Shown here piece after piece: positions 1 through 15,962 of a stretch of 64,000 bases of DNA. This stretch comes from Malachius bipustulatus. Its lineage: Eukaryota > Arthropoda > Insecta > Coleoptera > Melyridae. Under the pieces are notes generated by a model. It did not search any database and had not been told where the DNA came from. It saw only the letters and a list, made by a program, of their open reading frames with translations. Position 1 is the first letter of the stretch, and each line of letters begins with the position of its first letter. The stretch lies in contig OU342632.1 of NCBI GenBank assembly GCA_910589415.1, positions 17,301,507-17,365,506 of the forward strand, given 5' to 3'. The translations under genes were made by a program, and so were the position numbers.

Positions 1-3000
1 CATCCTGTATGTATTTTAGTGTTTTGGTTTGGTTCTTCTTTTTATTTTCACTTGAATTTGAATTGGAAAGAGTGAGATATTCGTTAGGGCATAAAAAAAA
101 TGAAAACGTTGACGGTGTCGGCGGCGCGAAACAGTCGAAACGAACCCGCTCCGTCAGGTAATTCGCGGAGGAATTTCATTTAAAATCGAGGAGGAATCGT
201 TCCGTAGGTTGTTATAAGTTTATTTAGAGTATTCCAGCAATTTCATTAAAATTGCTGCTTTTTTCGTCCCCCCGCCGGGAGCGCGTGCAGTTAAAAATAA
301 TTTATTTGTGTCTTTGGTAGATCCTTTTCCGAGCCAGTTGCTAAGAAATTAAGACGTCTCTCTTGCTAATTATTCCTCTCATCGCGAGGTCCCTGATGCT
401 TATCCCCCTCCCTCCCTCCTCCCACCCTCTCCCGCCCGCTTCTTCCTCCGGGCCCCGCTAGCGGCTCCCCTGACCTTCTTCTCGGCTCGGTTAAGACTTG
501 CACGGCCTTCTTTGGTATAATTATAAAGTGCTGCGTTGAATTAATTCGTCAACAAGCGGGACGACGCCATCTTAGCTTTGGGCTTGATCGTCCCCCGGGC
601 CGCTCGTTTAATAATAATCATCGTCATCATCTGTTCGCAACGCGCCAGTGGCGCTCGCTGCTATTAAAAAAAATTGAAACAGTTCAAAACAACAAGCTTT
701 GAATTGGACAATTCATTTTTCTCGCACGTGAAGGAGGTGTTAGTTTTTCCATCTTTTGCGATGCCGTAACGAGCTATCTCGACGTCGATCACCCTTATCG
801 GGGGGGGGGGGGGGGGTCGGCTCGTCAAGGGGTGGGCCGAGTTAGGAGGAGGAGGGGAGGGGGGTGGACGGTGCAGCCAATTTTGTCGCCTTCGGGGGCC
901 GGTTTCCAGGCTACGATACACAAACGGAGGGTTATTAAAGCGCCCTCTGTCGTCGCGGAAAAAGCGCGCCCGCCGTCCCTAATGCTCCGTTTGTCTGTGT
1001 TTGCCTTCCGGGTTTATTTCGTCTCATTTCACCTTGTCGGGCGGATTATTCGGCGACCGCAAAAGGTCGTCGCAATGTAACTATTCTCGTAAAAATGAGC
1101 GAATAAGTAACCGGATTTTGTTTTTCAAGACCCCGCCGCGCTCGTCGCAATTGGAAGCGAAGTTATTAAACAGCATCAAGAAGTAATCTCGGAGGTCGAT
1201 TCCTTATTACCCCCGGAGCCTCTCTCTCTCTCTCTCTATCTCTGTCTTTTTTATTAGCGTTTATTTATTTGTGTATTATTAAAGAGAAGAGATATAAATA
1301 TCTACGAATTGGTGGCGACGATAATGATCATGCTCGGGTGGACTTCTTGGAGATTATTATTCGTTTATGTGTGGTAAATGAAAAATTTAATTTTCGAGAC
1401 AGATCGGGAGGGATAGGGATCGTATTTATAGAACAGGATGGAACTCCAGGAAGAATAGACTTCGCCGAGGTCTCATAATGAAATTGGTTTCAAAAAATTT
1501 GACCAAGCCATGCTGTCTATTCATTAATTCATTACCACGTAAAAAGTTCCTTACCGAGTGGTAATAAAATGACAAGAAAAAAGTTACAGCATCAATCTCT
1601 GTCTCTCTCATCTATCTCAAAAACGTCTCTAATGCAGAAAACTATCGCATCGCAGAGCTGAATTATATATTATAGAAGTAAGAAAATAAACCAGTTACAT
1701 CCGTTCTTACGTCGGTTTAATCTTCATAAATACTGAAATTTTTCCCAGAACAACATCATGTCAGCGTCGCTCAAATCGTTAATCCGACACCCCCCAACCA
1801 GATGAAAGGGTTCGAATTCGTCGGCTGTCGGGAATTCGATACTGTTCAATAAGTACCTCTCTTTCTATATACCTACCGCGGATCGAAGAGACGGCACAAC
1901 ATGTGACCGGGAGTGTCACGCGGTCCCGCACGTGACTCGTCCTCGTCGTCGTCGTCGTCCAGACAACCAGAACCAGAGAGTCCTGACAATAATCACCGCC
2001 GGCTCTGGTTATTTCCGGACTTCCCCACCGACTGTACCGGCCCTAATGGTGCCGGTCACGTGAGGCGGCACGGCCCCGACACCGGGGAAGTCTTACCGAT
2101 CGCAAACGGATCTAATAAGCGCGGGATGACCGGACCCGGAAGTTTTTTCCGCACCTGTGAAAGGGCAAACGACTGTTCTCTCGTATAGTAATTGGTAATT
2201 AATTACGCTGATGATGGTTGTAATGTAACGAGTGAGAATATAACGAGGAGCCTTCGCATATACGCAGTCAAGCGACAAAATAAGTGTTTCCGCGATGTTA
2301 TTTTAGGACACTTTCCACTTTGTCGTACGTAATACCTGCTCTATAGTTTTTGAATTACCCTCGTTTTATGTAGGTAGGTATTTATTTTATATAAATGTAT
2401 CGCGTAGGTATGTGGTATGGCAGAGGGAACGGACGCGGGTATTTTCGGGACGTGTAAATTTTCCCATTAACCTTTTAATTTGCACACACTTTCCAATTCT
2501 ATTAGCTTTTGTTTTAGTTGGTTAAATAAACTCCGGGGATTCCGGATCCCGACGGGGAAGTAGCGCCAGCGCCAACGCGACCGAAAGGATAACAACAAGC
2601 GCTTGCAGGCCGGGGAGGAGGAAACGTTAACGGCACACGCTGTACATGCAGCAAGAAGTAAGTTCGGCAACGCTTGAACCGCGTTCCGTCGTCGCGCCTC
2701 GTCAGCTCCGGGGGTTGTTTTTCCATCCCGGCAGCCTTTCGGGACGCTTAATGTAACTCGCTCTCATAATTACATAAATGTAACATCTGATAAAGCGTAA
2801 TGTATTATTCATTTTCACTCTTTGGCCGTTCTTTCTCTCCATCTCTCCCCGTCAACTTTCCTACTGACTGACTTTGACTTCTGCTGCTGCTGCTGTTATT
2901 CTGCTTGCTCCCTGCCCTGCCCTGCTCGCTTACCAAAACAGTGGTGAATGTAAGTGAGTGATGCAGTCACCGAGTCGCGTCTGCTGAACAAAAACACGGA

Positions 3001-4095
3001 GAAAAGGGAAAAAATGCACACAGATTTTGTAATGGATGGAGTAGTAGAGCGGCAGGTCGGAGAGGCAACGCAACGTCCATCCGTTCGTATACGTGTAACG
3101 TATAATAAAAGCGTACAGTGCGTGCAATATTTACAATCCGGAACCCTTCCGCAGCGGCCGAAAGGGATGAAGAGCCGGAGTCGCCGCGGGATTCGAATCG
3201 AACTGATTGAATTCCGCTCTCCCTGTCGGCGTTATCGATAACACAAAGTCATGGTCGGAAAGTGATTACGAAATAAAGTATTAACTCGCCGGTGCCGATG
3301 CAACCGCACCCTTCGCTCGTTCCCTTGGGAATTAACGAAAAACCCTCGGCGCCGTCTGTGCGCACGTGCGCTCGAGTGCTCAAATTAGAAATCTCGGCTT
3401 ATTTTTCTGCATGTTACATTTATGGAATCGTTTAAAAAGTGTCAAATCTACTAGTATGTTGTAATAAGGTACCTACCTACCTCGTTACATCGATACGGGG
3501 AAAAAGGAATAAGAGCTCGGAGAGGAGTGCAACGAGAGACATTTCCCATACGTACAAGGGCACAAATCCCGCGTCGACAGAAAGAGAGATAAGCCGGGCA
3601 TCTCGGCATGCAGAAGAGATCTGCACCGCTCCTCTCATTGTGTCCCGGTTTGATTCTTCTGATACACACACATGGCCGATGTTCACGTACTGTGCCAAAG
3701 TAGAAAAATATGTATCCCATTGTCCGTCTGCGTGTGCCGCGATTTAAATGTGCCTTTGACTGGGATCTCCGTCCTGTTTCTATTATTGTCGTGTCCGGAG
3801 GGATCCCGAAGGAAACGGCATAATCCGCCGTATCCGCCGCCATTATTGCACGACAGACGTGACGTCTCTATTCTTGATCGGCGTATTGTTGATTTGATTC
3901 CCATATGCAGTCGCTTGATTTGAGGTTATTTGGTCACGGTGCCTTCCAAAATGACGGTTACTACGGTAAATTCAAAATGGCCCCTTTTTCCACAAAATTA
4001 TGAATTTGTCGTTAAAAAATTGTACCTACGTAGTTGGAACGATTTTTTTCGCTACTGTTGCACAAATGTTACGTTTCAGGCTCCAATTTTGGTTC
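1..4095. other. Non-coding stretch, no gene recognised
   Basis: I find no exon or protein family here on either strand. The open frames present are short, low in complexity and overlap each other on both strands. Simple sequence includes a G homopolymer at 800-816, a CT run at 1221-1238 and a CGT run at about 1938-1960. Upstream membralin exons could in principle lie here, but I looked for their conserved blocks and did not find them. Confidence 0.5.
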
Positions 4096-4125
4096 TAACC
4101 TGGTATTAACAGAATTCCGGGGACT
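4096..4125 (+). repeat. Mariner terminal inverted repeat, left end
   Basis: The sequence starts TAACCTGGTATTAACAG and runs to CGGGGACT. It pairs, with mismatches and a small gap, to the complement of the right end at 4722-4751. The exact outer base and the TA target duplication are uncertain. Confidence 0.55.
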
Positions 4126-4721
4126 ATTTTCCCAAATATGAACGAGCACAGAATCGTATTTAAAAATTTAATCTCTGCGACACAATGTCTCCTTTCAAAG
4201 TACTCTCCTGCCCAACGCACGCACTCATACCAACAATATGGTTCCATTTTTGTCGAAATGTTCCTTCGTCGCATTTGCCGTAATCTCGGGAATCGTCTCA
4301 GATCTTCCCTTCAAGGGTCTTTTGAGATTGGGGAACGAGTCACAAGCCAGGTCGGATGAGTAGGAGGGGGTGGTAAGAACAAGAACAGTGATCGAGTATT
4401 TGGCCAAAAACTCACGAGTTCGCATTGCTGTGGACTGGAGTATTGTCGTGATGGAAATACCAGTCGCCATTTCTCCACATTTCTGGCCTTTTGGCGACAA
4501 ATGGCATCGTTCAGACGTTTCAAAACTTCAATGCGATAAGTCTGGTTCACTATGGAGCCTTATGGTGGTGAACGATATGAACGACACTCTTAACAAAAAA
4601 AAAACAGTCTGCATCATTTTGATCTAACAGAAAATTCCACAGCAAGGCGTTGATCCTCAGGTCATTCTGACTCATTCTGAAATCCGACAAACGAAAAAGT
4701 TACAGTCCGCGCAATTCAAAC

Positions 4722-4751
4722 AGTCCCCGTATTTTCTGAACAGACCTCGTA
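4722..4751 (-). repeat. Mariner terminal inverted repeat, right end
   Basis: On the minus strand this reads TACGAGGTCTGTTCAGAAAA and ends CGGGGACT. This is the form expected for the 5' terminus of a mariner, and the transposase fragments read away from it in the correct direction. Confidence 0.65.
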
Positions 4752-6118
4752 TAAATATGAAACACCGAAGGCGACCCTTAAAGCAGTCCCCCCTCTGTAT
4801 ATATAAATCTGCTAGAAATACGAGACCGATGATGATGGTATAGGTAACTGGAAACCGTCGAATTAGAGAGAGCCGGGGCTCTCGTCCGGGGTCATGTTAA
4901 TCCCGCCATCCCACTTCTGACGCGCGGCGATGACTCTGGCGCCGCTCATTAGCCCTCTTGTCCGCGCCGGACACCATGATTACGATGTATTACGCGTTTT
5001 ATTAATTCCCCATCCCCTCGCGGAACGCAACGGCCGTGGTCCCCGATTCGCGGGGTGGGGAAGGGGACTGCGGGAGTGAGGTGGGAGGGGACGGGGTATG
5101 GGGGACGGTTCCGGGACGGTCATTATAATTTGTTTGATTTGTGTTATCCCGTCCGCGGCGGTATTGATTGCCGAACACTCGAGCTCCTTCTGTAAACAAG
5201 TGATTATAACACGAGTGTTCGGTTCGTTCCCGGTGAACATGTTGTCATCTCTCGGCCCGGGAAATTGGCTGGAAATTTTCGCAACGCCACTCGTTAAGCG
5301 TTATTAACCCTTTGTGTCGTGTAATTTATTGTCGGCAGGCCAGATGAAGCCCCATGTTGTCTATATCTATATATCGTTATAATTATAGGGAATTATTTAG
5401 ATGTGTATATATTATCGAGAGAGAGAGAGAGAGAGAGAGACCGAATTCTGAGAAATCATTTTCCCAATAATGACATCGGCACAAGTATCGGGAAGCTATA
5501 ATAATGCCCTTCTTAGCGTCGAGCGAGCACTCGATCTTTTATTGTTTACAAATACGGGCTTAATAATAATAATAATAATTATCGGGTATTGTTTTACTTC
5601 GATAAATATGAGCTCCCGTTTCTCTTTATGTACATAGACGGCGACGGGATGTTATCAGGCGAAGGGAGGGGGGGGGGGGGATAGAAAGAGAGAGAGAGAG
5701 AAGAGGGAGAGATTTATCGTGATTTATATTGTTTGCTCGATACTGCTTCTGTCGATGATTAAACCCTTTTAATAATAATTTAGTAGCGGTGCACTTGTTA
5801 ATTTACACTTGTGGTACGATATCGTTCCCTCCGCGCGGTTTTTCATTAACGCTTTTGTCCTCGCGGACCTCTTGTCGCTTGTCGCTCGCCCTGATGACGA
5901 CGTGATGATTGATGTCCACTTGCAATAATACTAATTGGATGCACTACACTTTGCGGTCGTTCTTTCTCATTACCTCGCTATACCGACTCGCATTTATTGT
6001 TTTGAAGTTTGTTATCCGGAAACTCCCCTATAGACTTTATTTGCCTTCTGCAATCGTAATTGATTCTTGACTGTTTTAATGTTGTTTTCGATTTTTTTCC
6101 CGTTCGAGAGCCATCTGA
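4752..6118. other. Non-coding stretch with simple repeats
   Basis: No gene is recognised. It contains a GA run at 5417-5440, a G homopolymer near 5668-5680 followed by a GA run near 5685-5700, and AT-rich patches. Nothing else stands out. Confidence 0.5.
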
Positions 6119-7195
6119 TTGAAGATCGCCGAAAGCACCTCAGCCATATGGGCTTATCGTGCTCACCCGGTCTGCTTCATGTCACCCAGTCTGTCAGTTT
6201 GGTCCTTTGAACTACTTAGTTTGTATACCCGCATCACGGGCTCAGTGTCTTATTTAGGGATCATGTTTAGCTGTCTCTTTGGCCTTCCTATTATGTTCAA
6301 GTGTTCTTTTAGGGCAATGCGTCCCGTCAGTAATCCCACTGTGATACGCAACCGATTCCTGCCAAGTGATAGTAGTTCTTCAGTTGTCTCTGTTTTGGGC
6401 TCTTTATGAAGGCCACAGTTGATGTTTGATCATTTTATCTCAGTATTTTTTATGTTTTTTCTGAAGTCATATGTTTACTTGACCTCGTGCTGTACTTTTT
6501 GGTACTCCCAAAGCCAGTTCTGGGTCAATATATCCAGCCGAGGATCCACTTCTTGCCAGCTCGCCAGTTTTTTTCTTGCCTCCCCCATTATCATTAGATC
6601 AAGTGGAGGGAGGTCTAGAAGGACTACCATTGCTGCAGTTGGAGTTGTTTTCGTTGCCCCCGTTATCACAAGTCTTTGCACCTTGTTGATTTTATTTTTC
6701 GCGGTGATTTGTTGCGTCTTTGTCCACTATAACAAAGATTGGTTATGGTGGATATAATTGGTCTAATCACTCTGGTGTACGCCCAGTGCATGGTGGATAT
6801 AGTTCCCATAAGTTCGTCTGACCGTCATGAATGTGGTCTCCTCTCTCTTCTTAATCTGTTGATTCAAGGTGAGTTTTGAGTCCAACATTACTTCAAGATA
6901 TTTCACCTCTCAATTCCCTTGAACGTTTTGATGATTGAGGTTAGTGAACGCTTTGATCGTTGATTTGGAGGTAATTATATTTAGTCTCTCTTCATCTGTT
7001 CATTTGGTTACGACATTTAGGGACATGCAAGGCCTTATTGTGTCGTTGAATTTACCTTGGATTAGTATGGTCATCGGCATATTCTATAGTCTTGATTCCC
7101 TGTTAATCCAGACGCTTTAGTAGTTCGTCCATATCAACCGTATACAACCGAGGTACCCTGTGGTCACCTCCAATCATGATTTTGTCAATTTTGAG
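6119..7195 (-). mobile_element. Decayed LINE, RT end plus RNase H (I/R1-like)
   Basis: This is a truncated non-LTR retrotransposon read on the minus strand. In 5' to 3' order one can read MDELLKRLD, then EYADDH (the RT catalytic box) near 7085, then after a frame change GKFNDTIRPCMSLN, VKYLEVMLDSKLTLNQQI near 6900, and TTPTAAMVVLLDLPPLDLM with MGEARKKLASW in the frame 6681-6475. Last comes LLSLGRNRLRITVGLLTGR near 6300, the pattern seen at the end of the RNase H domain of I/R1/LOA-type LINEs. Several stops and frame changes interrupt it. The endonuclease and N-terminal RT are absent, as expected for a 5'-truncated copy. The clade assignment rests only on the RNase H and the TTPTAA motif. Confidence 0.8.
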
Positions 7196-7204
7196 AAGAG
7201 CGAA

Positions 7205-7290
7205 TCGTTAATTATTGTCGTTATGTTGTGTCTTTGCTTGCCGACATTCTTGAAAAACCGATAATACGCGAATTGCGCGTGTTTTAATTA
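7205..7290. repeat. Dispersed repeat shared with 57.3 kb
   Basis: The segment ending ATACGCGAATTGCGCGT, preceded by TTGAAAAACCGATA, closely matches 57360-57392 in the same orientation. Weaker similarity extends about 60 bases upstream in both copies. It may be part of the neighbouring LINE or a separate element. There is no coding signal. Confidence 0.5.
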
Positions 7291-9659
7291 TTAATTCGCG
7301 ATTGTGATATCGTTGATGGCTGATTGGTGTTAAGTTGATTATCTTGACTCTTTGAGTGAGGAAAGAAGGCAAGAAGCTCAACGGGCGCACACCCGCTTCC
7401 AGATATAATCGAGGTGAGCTGATTAATTCATTATGACCATTTTTATTGCATCATTTTCAATCATCTCGAGGGAGTCTATACCGTCCCCATATTCTGATAC
7501 GGAATCATTAGATCTCGTCCTTCTTGCTTTTCGTAATTACTCCATTAACAGCAATAATTACAATCTTTTTATCGCCAACTAAAAAGAGTTCCAGCGTTGT
7601 TACCACTAAACAGTTCGTATAAAAGTAACCATGTCACATTTATCTACTCTGCTCGCGTCTAGATGTATGCGGTTGCCTTCCCCCCGATGACGCTTGATAA
7701 AGTGACGAAGTGACTAAGTGCAAGGAGACAAAGAAAGTGCAATGTCAACGCGTCCACTTCGGCTATATACTCGTATACATAGAAGACAGGACAGGACGGG
7801 AAAAAGGAAGAGGGTCCAGCTCGCCTGCTAGCATCGTAATCCCGTTTTCGGCGACGCGATGTCCGACGGGAGAGCAACAGGGAGCGACCTGCCGGGTTTC
7901 CTACACACACGGACATCCAATTAATTAGGGCCGCCAGTGGATCCATTGTGGCCTTTGTTTTGCCATTGTCGCGCGGCATTAGCCCTCAGATATCATCCGC
8001 TGCCGGATGTCGTTCACACAAACAACTTGCGCTCTACTCGTACACACACACAGTCGCTCGCTGCTACGTAATAATAATATGAACTCTGCCGTATAATACA
8101 CGACGACATTGACCCGTCGCTCTTTTCGAACTCGCGCCGACATAACAACAATATACGATGACGGAAGTTTTAGACAAATAATATAATGGCGCGATCGAAG
8201 TGCTGCATTCAAGAGATGATTTTTTTTATCTTATGGTATAATCGCCGAGACCAGAACGACCCCTTAATGTGGATCCATCGTGCCCCCCGCGATCAGGCCC
8301 CAGAGGGACTGTTTACAGTCGACCGACGCCGCGTGCGGTAATCGAGTTGCCGTGTAACGCTGCATAAAGATAAATGCCCGGCAGTTTACTTGACCGCGGG
8401 TGGCGCCCGGCTTCCAGGAGAACGCCGCCGCTTCCGGGAGAAAATGGGACGCCCGTCGCTCGCTCTCACGTGACATTACTTCCTCTCGGTCTCGACGGTG
8501 ATGCCGCACACGTTAATTGGATCGTTTAAGAGTTCTCGATGCTTGGGCTAATACCTGTCGCGGCGTGCGAGGAGGAAGAGGCGGAGGAGGAGGGAGGGGG
8601 ACCGGGGAGGAAGCGCAATAATCGATCCCCGATAAACATAATCCCATCCGGTCCAGACAGGAGAGCAAACAGATGACTCTTCATTAGTCCGGGTTATGAT
8701 GTTTATGGACAAACAGCAACGCCGGCGTCACGTCCCCGAGTAACGGTGTGAGTGTGATTGCTTGACGCCTTGGAGAGAGAGAGAGAGAGTGTGTGTTTGG
8801 CCGGTTCGGAGTTTCGGACTCGATGATGATGATGATGATGATGATGATCGTTGTGGCGGTGACTCGTCGTCGTCGTCGTTCCTTTAGAAATTTTAACAAG
8901 CGTTCATTTATCTAATTGCACGCAGACGAACGCCGCAGCAGAGACAGATACTTATCGGTCGGATTCCTTTTTGTTCGGCGGTCCCTTTGCGCGAATCAGC
9001 GACGGCGGCGCGCCTTTTCCCGGTCGCTGTTTTTCATTTTGCCGGCATGTTGTTGAGGACTAAGTGCTGTTTATGAATATAAAGCCGATAATTGGCACCG
9101 GAGTGCACACACAAGGGCTTTTATTCGCCCCCTGCGACTGAATGAGAACCGAGCCCCGTATACCTCCTCTTCTCTTTCATCAGAGCTCGACGTCGGCAGT
9201 CGCGGCGACGACGGGGCTCTTTCGCTCCCGCCTCCGTGAATTCGGAATCCGACGGAACGGCTCACAACATCACACACACGCTCTCCACTCTCTCTATTAT
9301 TCTCCCGCGTCCGTCACCTCGACAGTTTTTCTCTTTATACCATCCTGAGGTGTGTCTTTTAATGGGGTCAATCTGGAGCCAGTCGTTATAGGATCTCGAA
9401 TAAACAATGGCATCCCGCCCATCTTTGTTGCCAGAAGAAGAGCAGCTATTTGATATTATTTAGAGAATACCCTCCCAAAACGTTGACTTGTTGGAGTGTA
9501 ATAAACTTGTAATATGCTGGGTAGAATGATGTTATCGGTTAGAGCAGACCTGTAATAATCTTTTGGTTATTCGGGTTTCTTTAATTGGTCAGGATCGCCA
9601 GAAGGTGACGGTTGAAGGTCTGTTAAGGATGTGGTAGATTAAAGGTGGGTATTCGGAGT
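7291..9659. other. Non-coding stretch, no gene recognised
   Basis: I see no gene. A GAT trinucleotide array lies at 8821-8849, with a GA/GT run just before it near 8774-8797. Other frames on both strands are short and unconvincing. Confidence 0.5.
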
Positions 9660-9669
9660 TTCACTTGGT

Positions 9670-10345
9670 TTTTATTAACAACAAGGTCTCATCCGAGACT
9701 TTGGCCTGCTGGCGGAGTCGGGCCTTCGGCCCCCTTCCTCCATGTGTCAAATTTCAGTAATTCCTTGTTAAAGTTGACATTTTTCATGTTTTTTCATGTT
9801 ACCATTTTTCTATGACGCCATACGGCCTTGTGATCGGTAGATTCTAAGTTATAGTTAAAATCTGTCATCTCTTTTTGTGTGTTATTTTTTTCTGCATCGC
9901 TCCTGAAGGACCGTAATAGTTAGCTTCCCATCCTAAGGCGTCAGAAATTTGACACGAAAGCGCAGTTTTTTGTAGATATGTGGATTTAAAAATGCTGATT
10001 ATGCTGAAAAATAGCATTTTTTTATATAAGAAAAAATCTACATTGAAAAGAAAAAGAAAAAAAAAGAAAGAAAGAAATGATCCTATCGTGGATTTACTGC
10101 AAATTATATGTTGAGGAAAAAAAATTGAAAAATACTATTTAGAAAATACAGGAAGATACAAATGGGGAACGCGGAAAAAAGTCGGAATGACCTGCCGAAG
10201 TTTTTACTGATTTTGACAGTTTTTCCAACGTTGAAGGTAAAATACTATATATGCCTTTTTTGTAGGTAATGAACGTCTCTATCGTACTGTTTTGTTATTT
10301 TTCGATCGGTCAAAAAACAATTTAAAAAAAATCGAAATCATGCGA
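9670..10345 (+). repeat. Unclassified dispersed repeat, copy A
   Basis: This copy begins with a short hairpin (AAGGTCTCATCCGAGACT) followed by TTGGCCTGCTGGCGG, then an AT-rich body. From about 10101 (AAATTATATGTTGA) through AGAAAATACAGGAAGATAC to GTAGGTAATGAACGTCTC and beyond, it matches copy B at 19885-20105 with small gaps. No protein is encoded. It is probably a non-autonomous transposon, class unknown. Confidence 0.7.
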
Positions 10346-11855
10346 AAAATGATACCGCTCATCTATTTTTTTTTTTTCGAAAAACGATAATTACTCGTAC
10401 AAAGTTTGTACGTCTATGTTTTCCCTAAGTATAACCGTGCCAGTTGAATCTCTCCGCAATGTACCGTTACTGAGAAACAAATCCTATAAGGGTAAGTTGC
10501 AAAAAAGAGTACGGCCCTGAACAGGGGCCTTTGCATTCTTGGATTCGCCCATTTTCCATTAAAAATTTTTAAAATCTTAAGAGCCGGCAAATTCACCCAA
10601 GCAAAATTCTCCGTTTTGTCCTGTTTCTAATAGGTCCTTTCAATTGTCCCCAAATTTTAGTCTAAAAGTTTCGGTGTTAATTAAATCTTCTGCGGGGATG
10701 CAAATAATCGTTTCAATTTTTTTTATCGAGTTGTTTGAAGATTCGATTTAAGATTTTTTGCTTATATTTAACCACCCCCTATTTCATATTGGAGCCTTTT
10801 GTCCAAAAATTGGCCCAGGAACATAATACTCTTAAGTTTGATCACTTACATATACCTACTTTCTTAACACACTGTATTGATATTTTGATAAAAATGTTGA
10901 ATTTTTGTTTAATAATTTATGCAAGCCTCGTCATTTTGTTTTCATAGAATTTTAATAATTTTTAAGGGGCAAAGAGAATTATCGTCAATAAATTGGTCCT
11001 TCGAAGTATGATTTGAAAACAAAAATTAGAAAAATTTGCTTATAACAGATACTGTAAGGTACGGTTTTACCCCTTGCCAAGAAAGAGTATAGAAATGTAA
11101 ATTTTTCACCCCATTTCAGGCTGTAATTTAAGCGGTAACTTCTCAAAATAGGATGGTAAATTGTTTTTTTTATGATCCCCCTTCCCTGCAAGTTCGTCAA
11201 GAAATCTTTACTTAAATTTTCTTTACTAATTATTTTTCTTTAACTTTTTTTCGAAATTTCAACTTCTCTTTGTTTTTCAAAAAAGAGTCACAATAACTGA
11301 CTTTACAATAAACCCTCACTCTCATTATTGTCTTTCTTGCATTGTATTCTTTGTTCCCTACTATAAAGCTTCAGGTTATCAGAAACGTTCGTCGTAGCTT
11401 AGAAGAAAGGAGGAAAATTTGAACGTCCAAACTGCCGTATAGTCCCTGCTCGCACTGTTTCGGAATGTGTCCCTCTGTCCGGGGGCATGTCTTCGACGCG
11501 CCCCGTCCCCGTGTTTGTCGACAGAAGGCGCGTAACCGTGAATTCGATGCGGATTTGAATCAATTACACCCCATGAGTCGGAATCGCTGTCGATTTGTCT
11601 TGCCCTCCCCGAAGCGCCGCCGCCTCTTCCTCCTCCCGCTGTCCACCCGCCCCCCTACCCGAAAGCCACCTCCGGGGGTATTCAAATGCCTCCGCTCACG
11701 TCGCCACCTACTACGCATGTTAAACGAACGAACGAACAACAATAATGGGACTGTTTTTCACCTCTTTTCATCTTTTTTTTTACTTTTCTCGAATTTCATG
11801 ATATTGTTACAATCTCTATAGGTACTATAATCGTTCATATCTGTATGTTGCTACC
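10346..11855. other. AT-rich non-coding stretch
   Basis: No gene is recognised. At 10990 the string TTGGTCCTTCGAAG recalls the BEL-like motif noted at 26.57 kb, but alone it supports nothing. Confidence 0.45.
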
Positions 11856-11935
11856 CTGCTACTACAGCAGTTGGTTGATTAACAGAACAGTCATTGCTGA
11901 TGCTGTTGAACAAAGTTCGAACCCCGCTTAAATTA
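11856..11935 (+). repeat. tRNA-like Pol III promoter, possible SINE head
   Basis: TACAGCAGTTGGTTGATT near 11863 resembles a tRNA A box. GTTCGAACCCCGC at 11915 resembles a B box. The spacing of about 51 nt is compatible with a tRNA with a long variable region or a tRNA-derived SINE. I could not build a full cloverleaf with a paired acceptor stem, so I do not call a functional tRNA. Confidence 0.3.
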
Positions 11936-12053
11936 TGGATGTTACGTGCGCCTGAAAAAATGCTTATTTATTATTTATTGTGAATAATTTTTCTGTGTTC
12001 ATGAGTGTTTGCGAAACGTATAGATTGATTCTTGAAAGATAGAGGGATGCTGA

Positions 12054-15551
<3,498 letters not shown>

Positions 15552-15962
15552 CACTCGATGGTGTACTTCTTCCATCACTACGAGTTGCCGGTGATTCTTC
15601 AGCACAACCACATCCACCAGTTCCTGTTGCGTAACCAGCAGGGCAGGCAGCAGGGCGGCGGTGGCGGAGCGGATCAAGACGCGGGCGGGCTCGGCGGCGA
15701 TCAGCAGCAGCAGCAGCAGCGGCGGCGGCGTCACCAGCTGCACAACACTCCGCTCTCGGCGCGTTTCACCCGCCTCTTCAGCGTCGTGCGCTCCTCGTCG
15801 GCTCAGACGACGCCGCTGGCGCCGGCCGCCGGTGCCGGCCACGCGCCGTCTTCCTCGCAGCCGCCAACGCCCCCGCCGCCGCTCCCGCCGGACACCTCGA
15901 CCGTCGGCACCACGGCTCAGCCTCTCACCGCCACCCAGACCAGCCAAACTTTGCCCAGACAG
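15552..15962 (+). CDS. Membralin (TMEM259 family), penultimate exon
   Basis: The exon has 137 codons. It opens with HSMVYFFHHYELPVILQHNH, the direct continuation of the conserved membralin core, and IHQFLLRNQQ follows. The frame then enters the variable cytosolic tail: a G-rich patch, a CAG run encoding six Gln near 15703-15720, Arg-rich RRRRHQL, then Ala/Pro/Ser/Thr-rich sequence with a PPTPPPPLPP stretch near 15867-15895. Base composition is far more GC-rich than the surroundings. It ends at CAG before GTATTT in phase 0. Overlapping open frames on both strands here are shadows of this GC-rich exon. Confidence 0.9.

Larger units (their letters stand above)
4096..4751 (-). mobile_element. Internally deleted mariner element
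   Basis: This is a Tc1/mariner-type DNA transposon remnant read on the minus strand. The frame 4550-4311 opens with NQTYRIEVLKRLNDAICR, and the frame 4500-4225 contains REFLAKYSITVL, YSSDLACD and FPNLKRPLKGR. These correspond to the second half of a mariner transposase, covering the region of the second and third catalytic acidic residues. The two pieces lie in different frames, so there is at least one frameshift. The N-terminal DNA-binding half is missing: sequence just inside the 5' terminus joins the NQTYRIEVL segment near 4560-4620. Length is about 656 bp, against about 1.3 kb for an intact element. Degenerate terminal inverted repeats bound it. It is non-autonomous and inactive as a transposase source. 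Confidence 0.82.

Noticed and set aside
3180..3205. B-box-like string on the minus strand (GATTCGAATCCCG)
   Set aside because: There is no A box and no stems at tRNA distances.
8821..8850. Regular GAT repeats considered as a CRISPR or satellite signal
   Set aside because: An uninterrupted trinucleotide microsatellite without spacers. No CRISPR-like array exists anywhere in the window.
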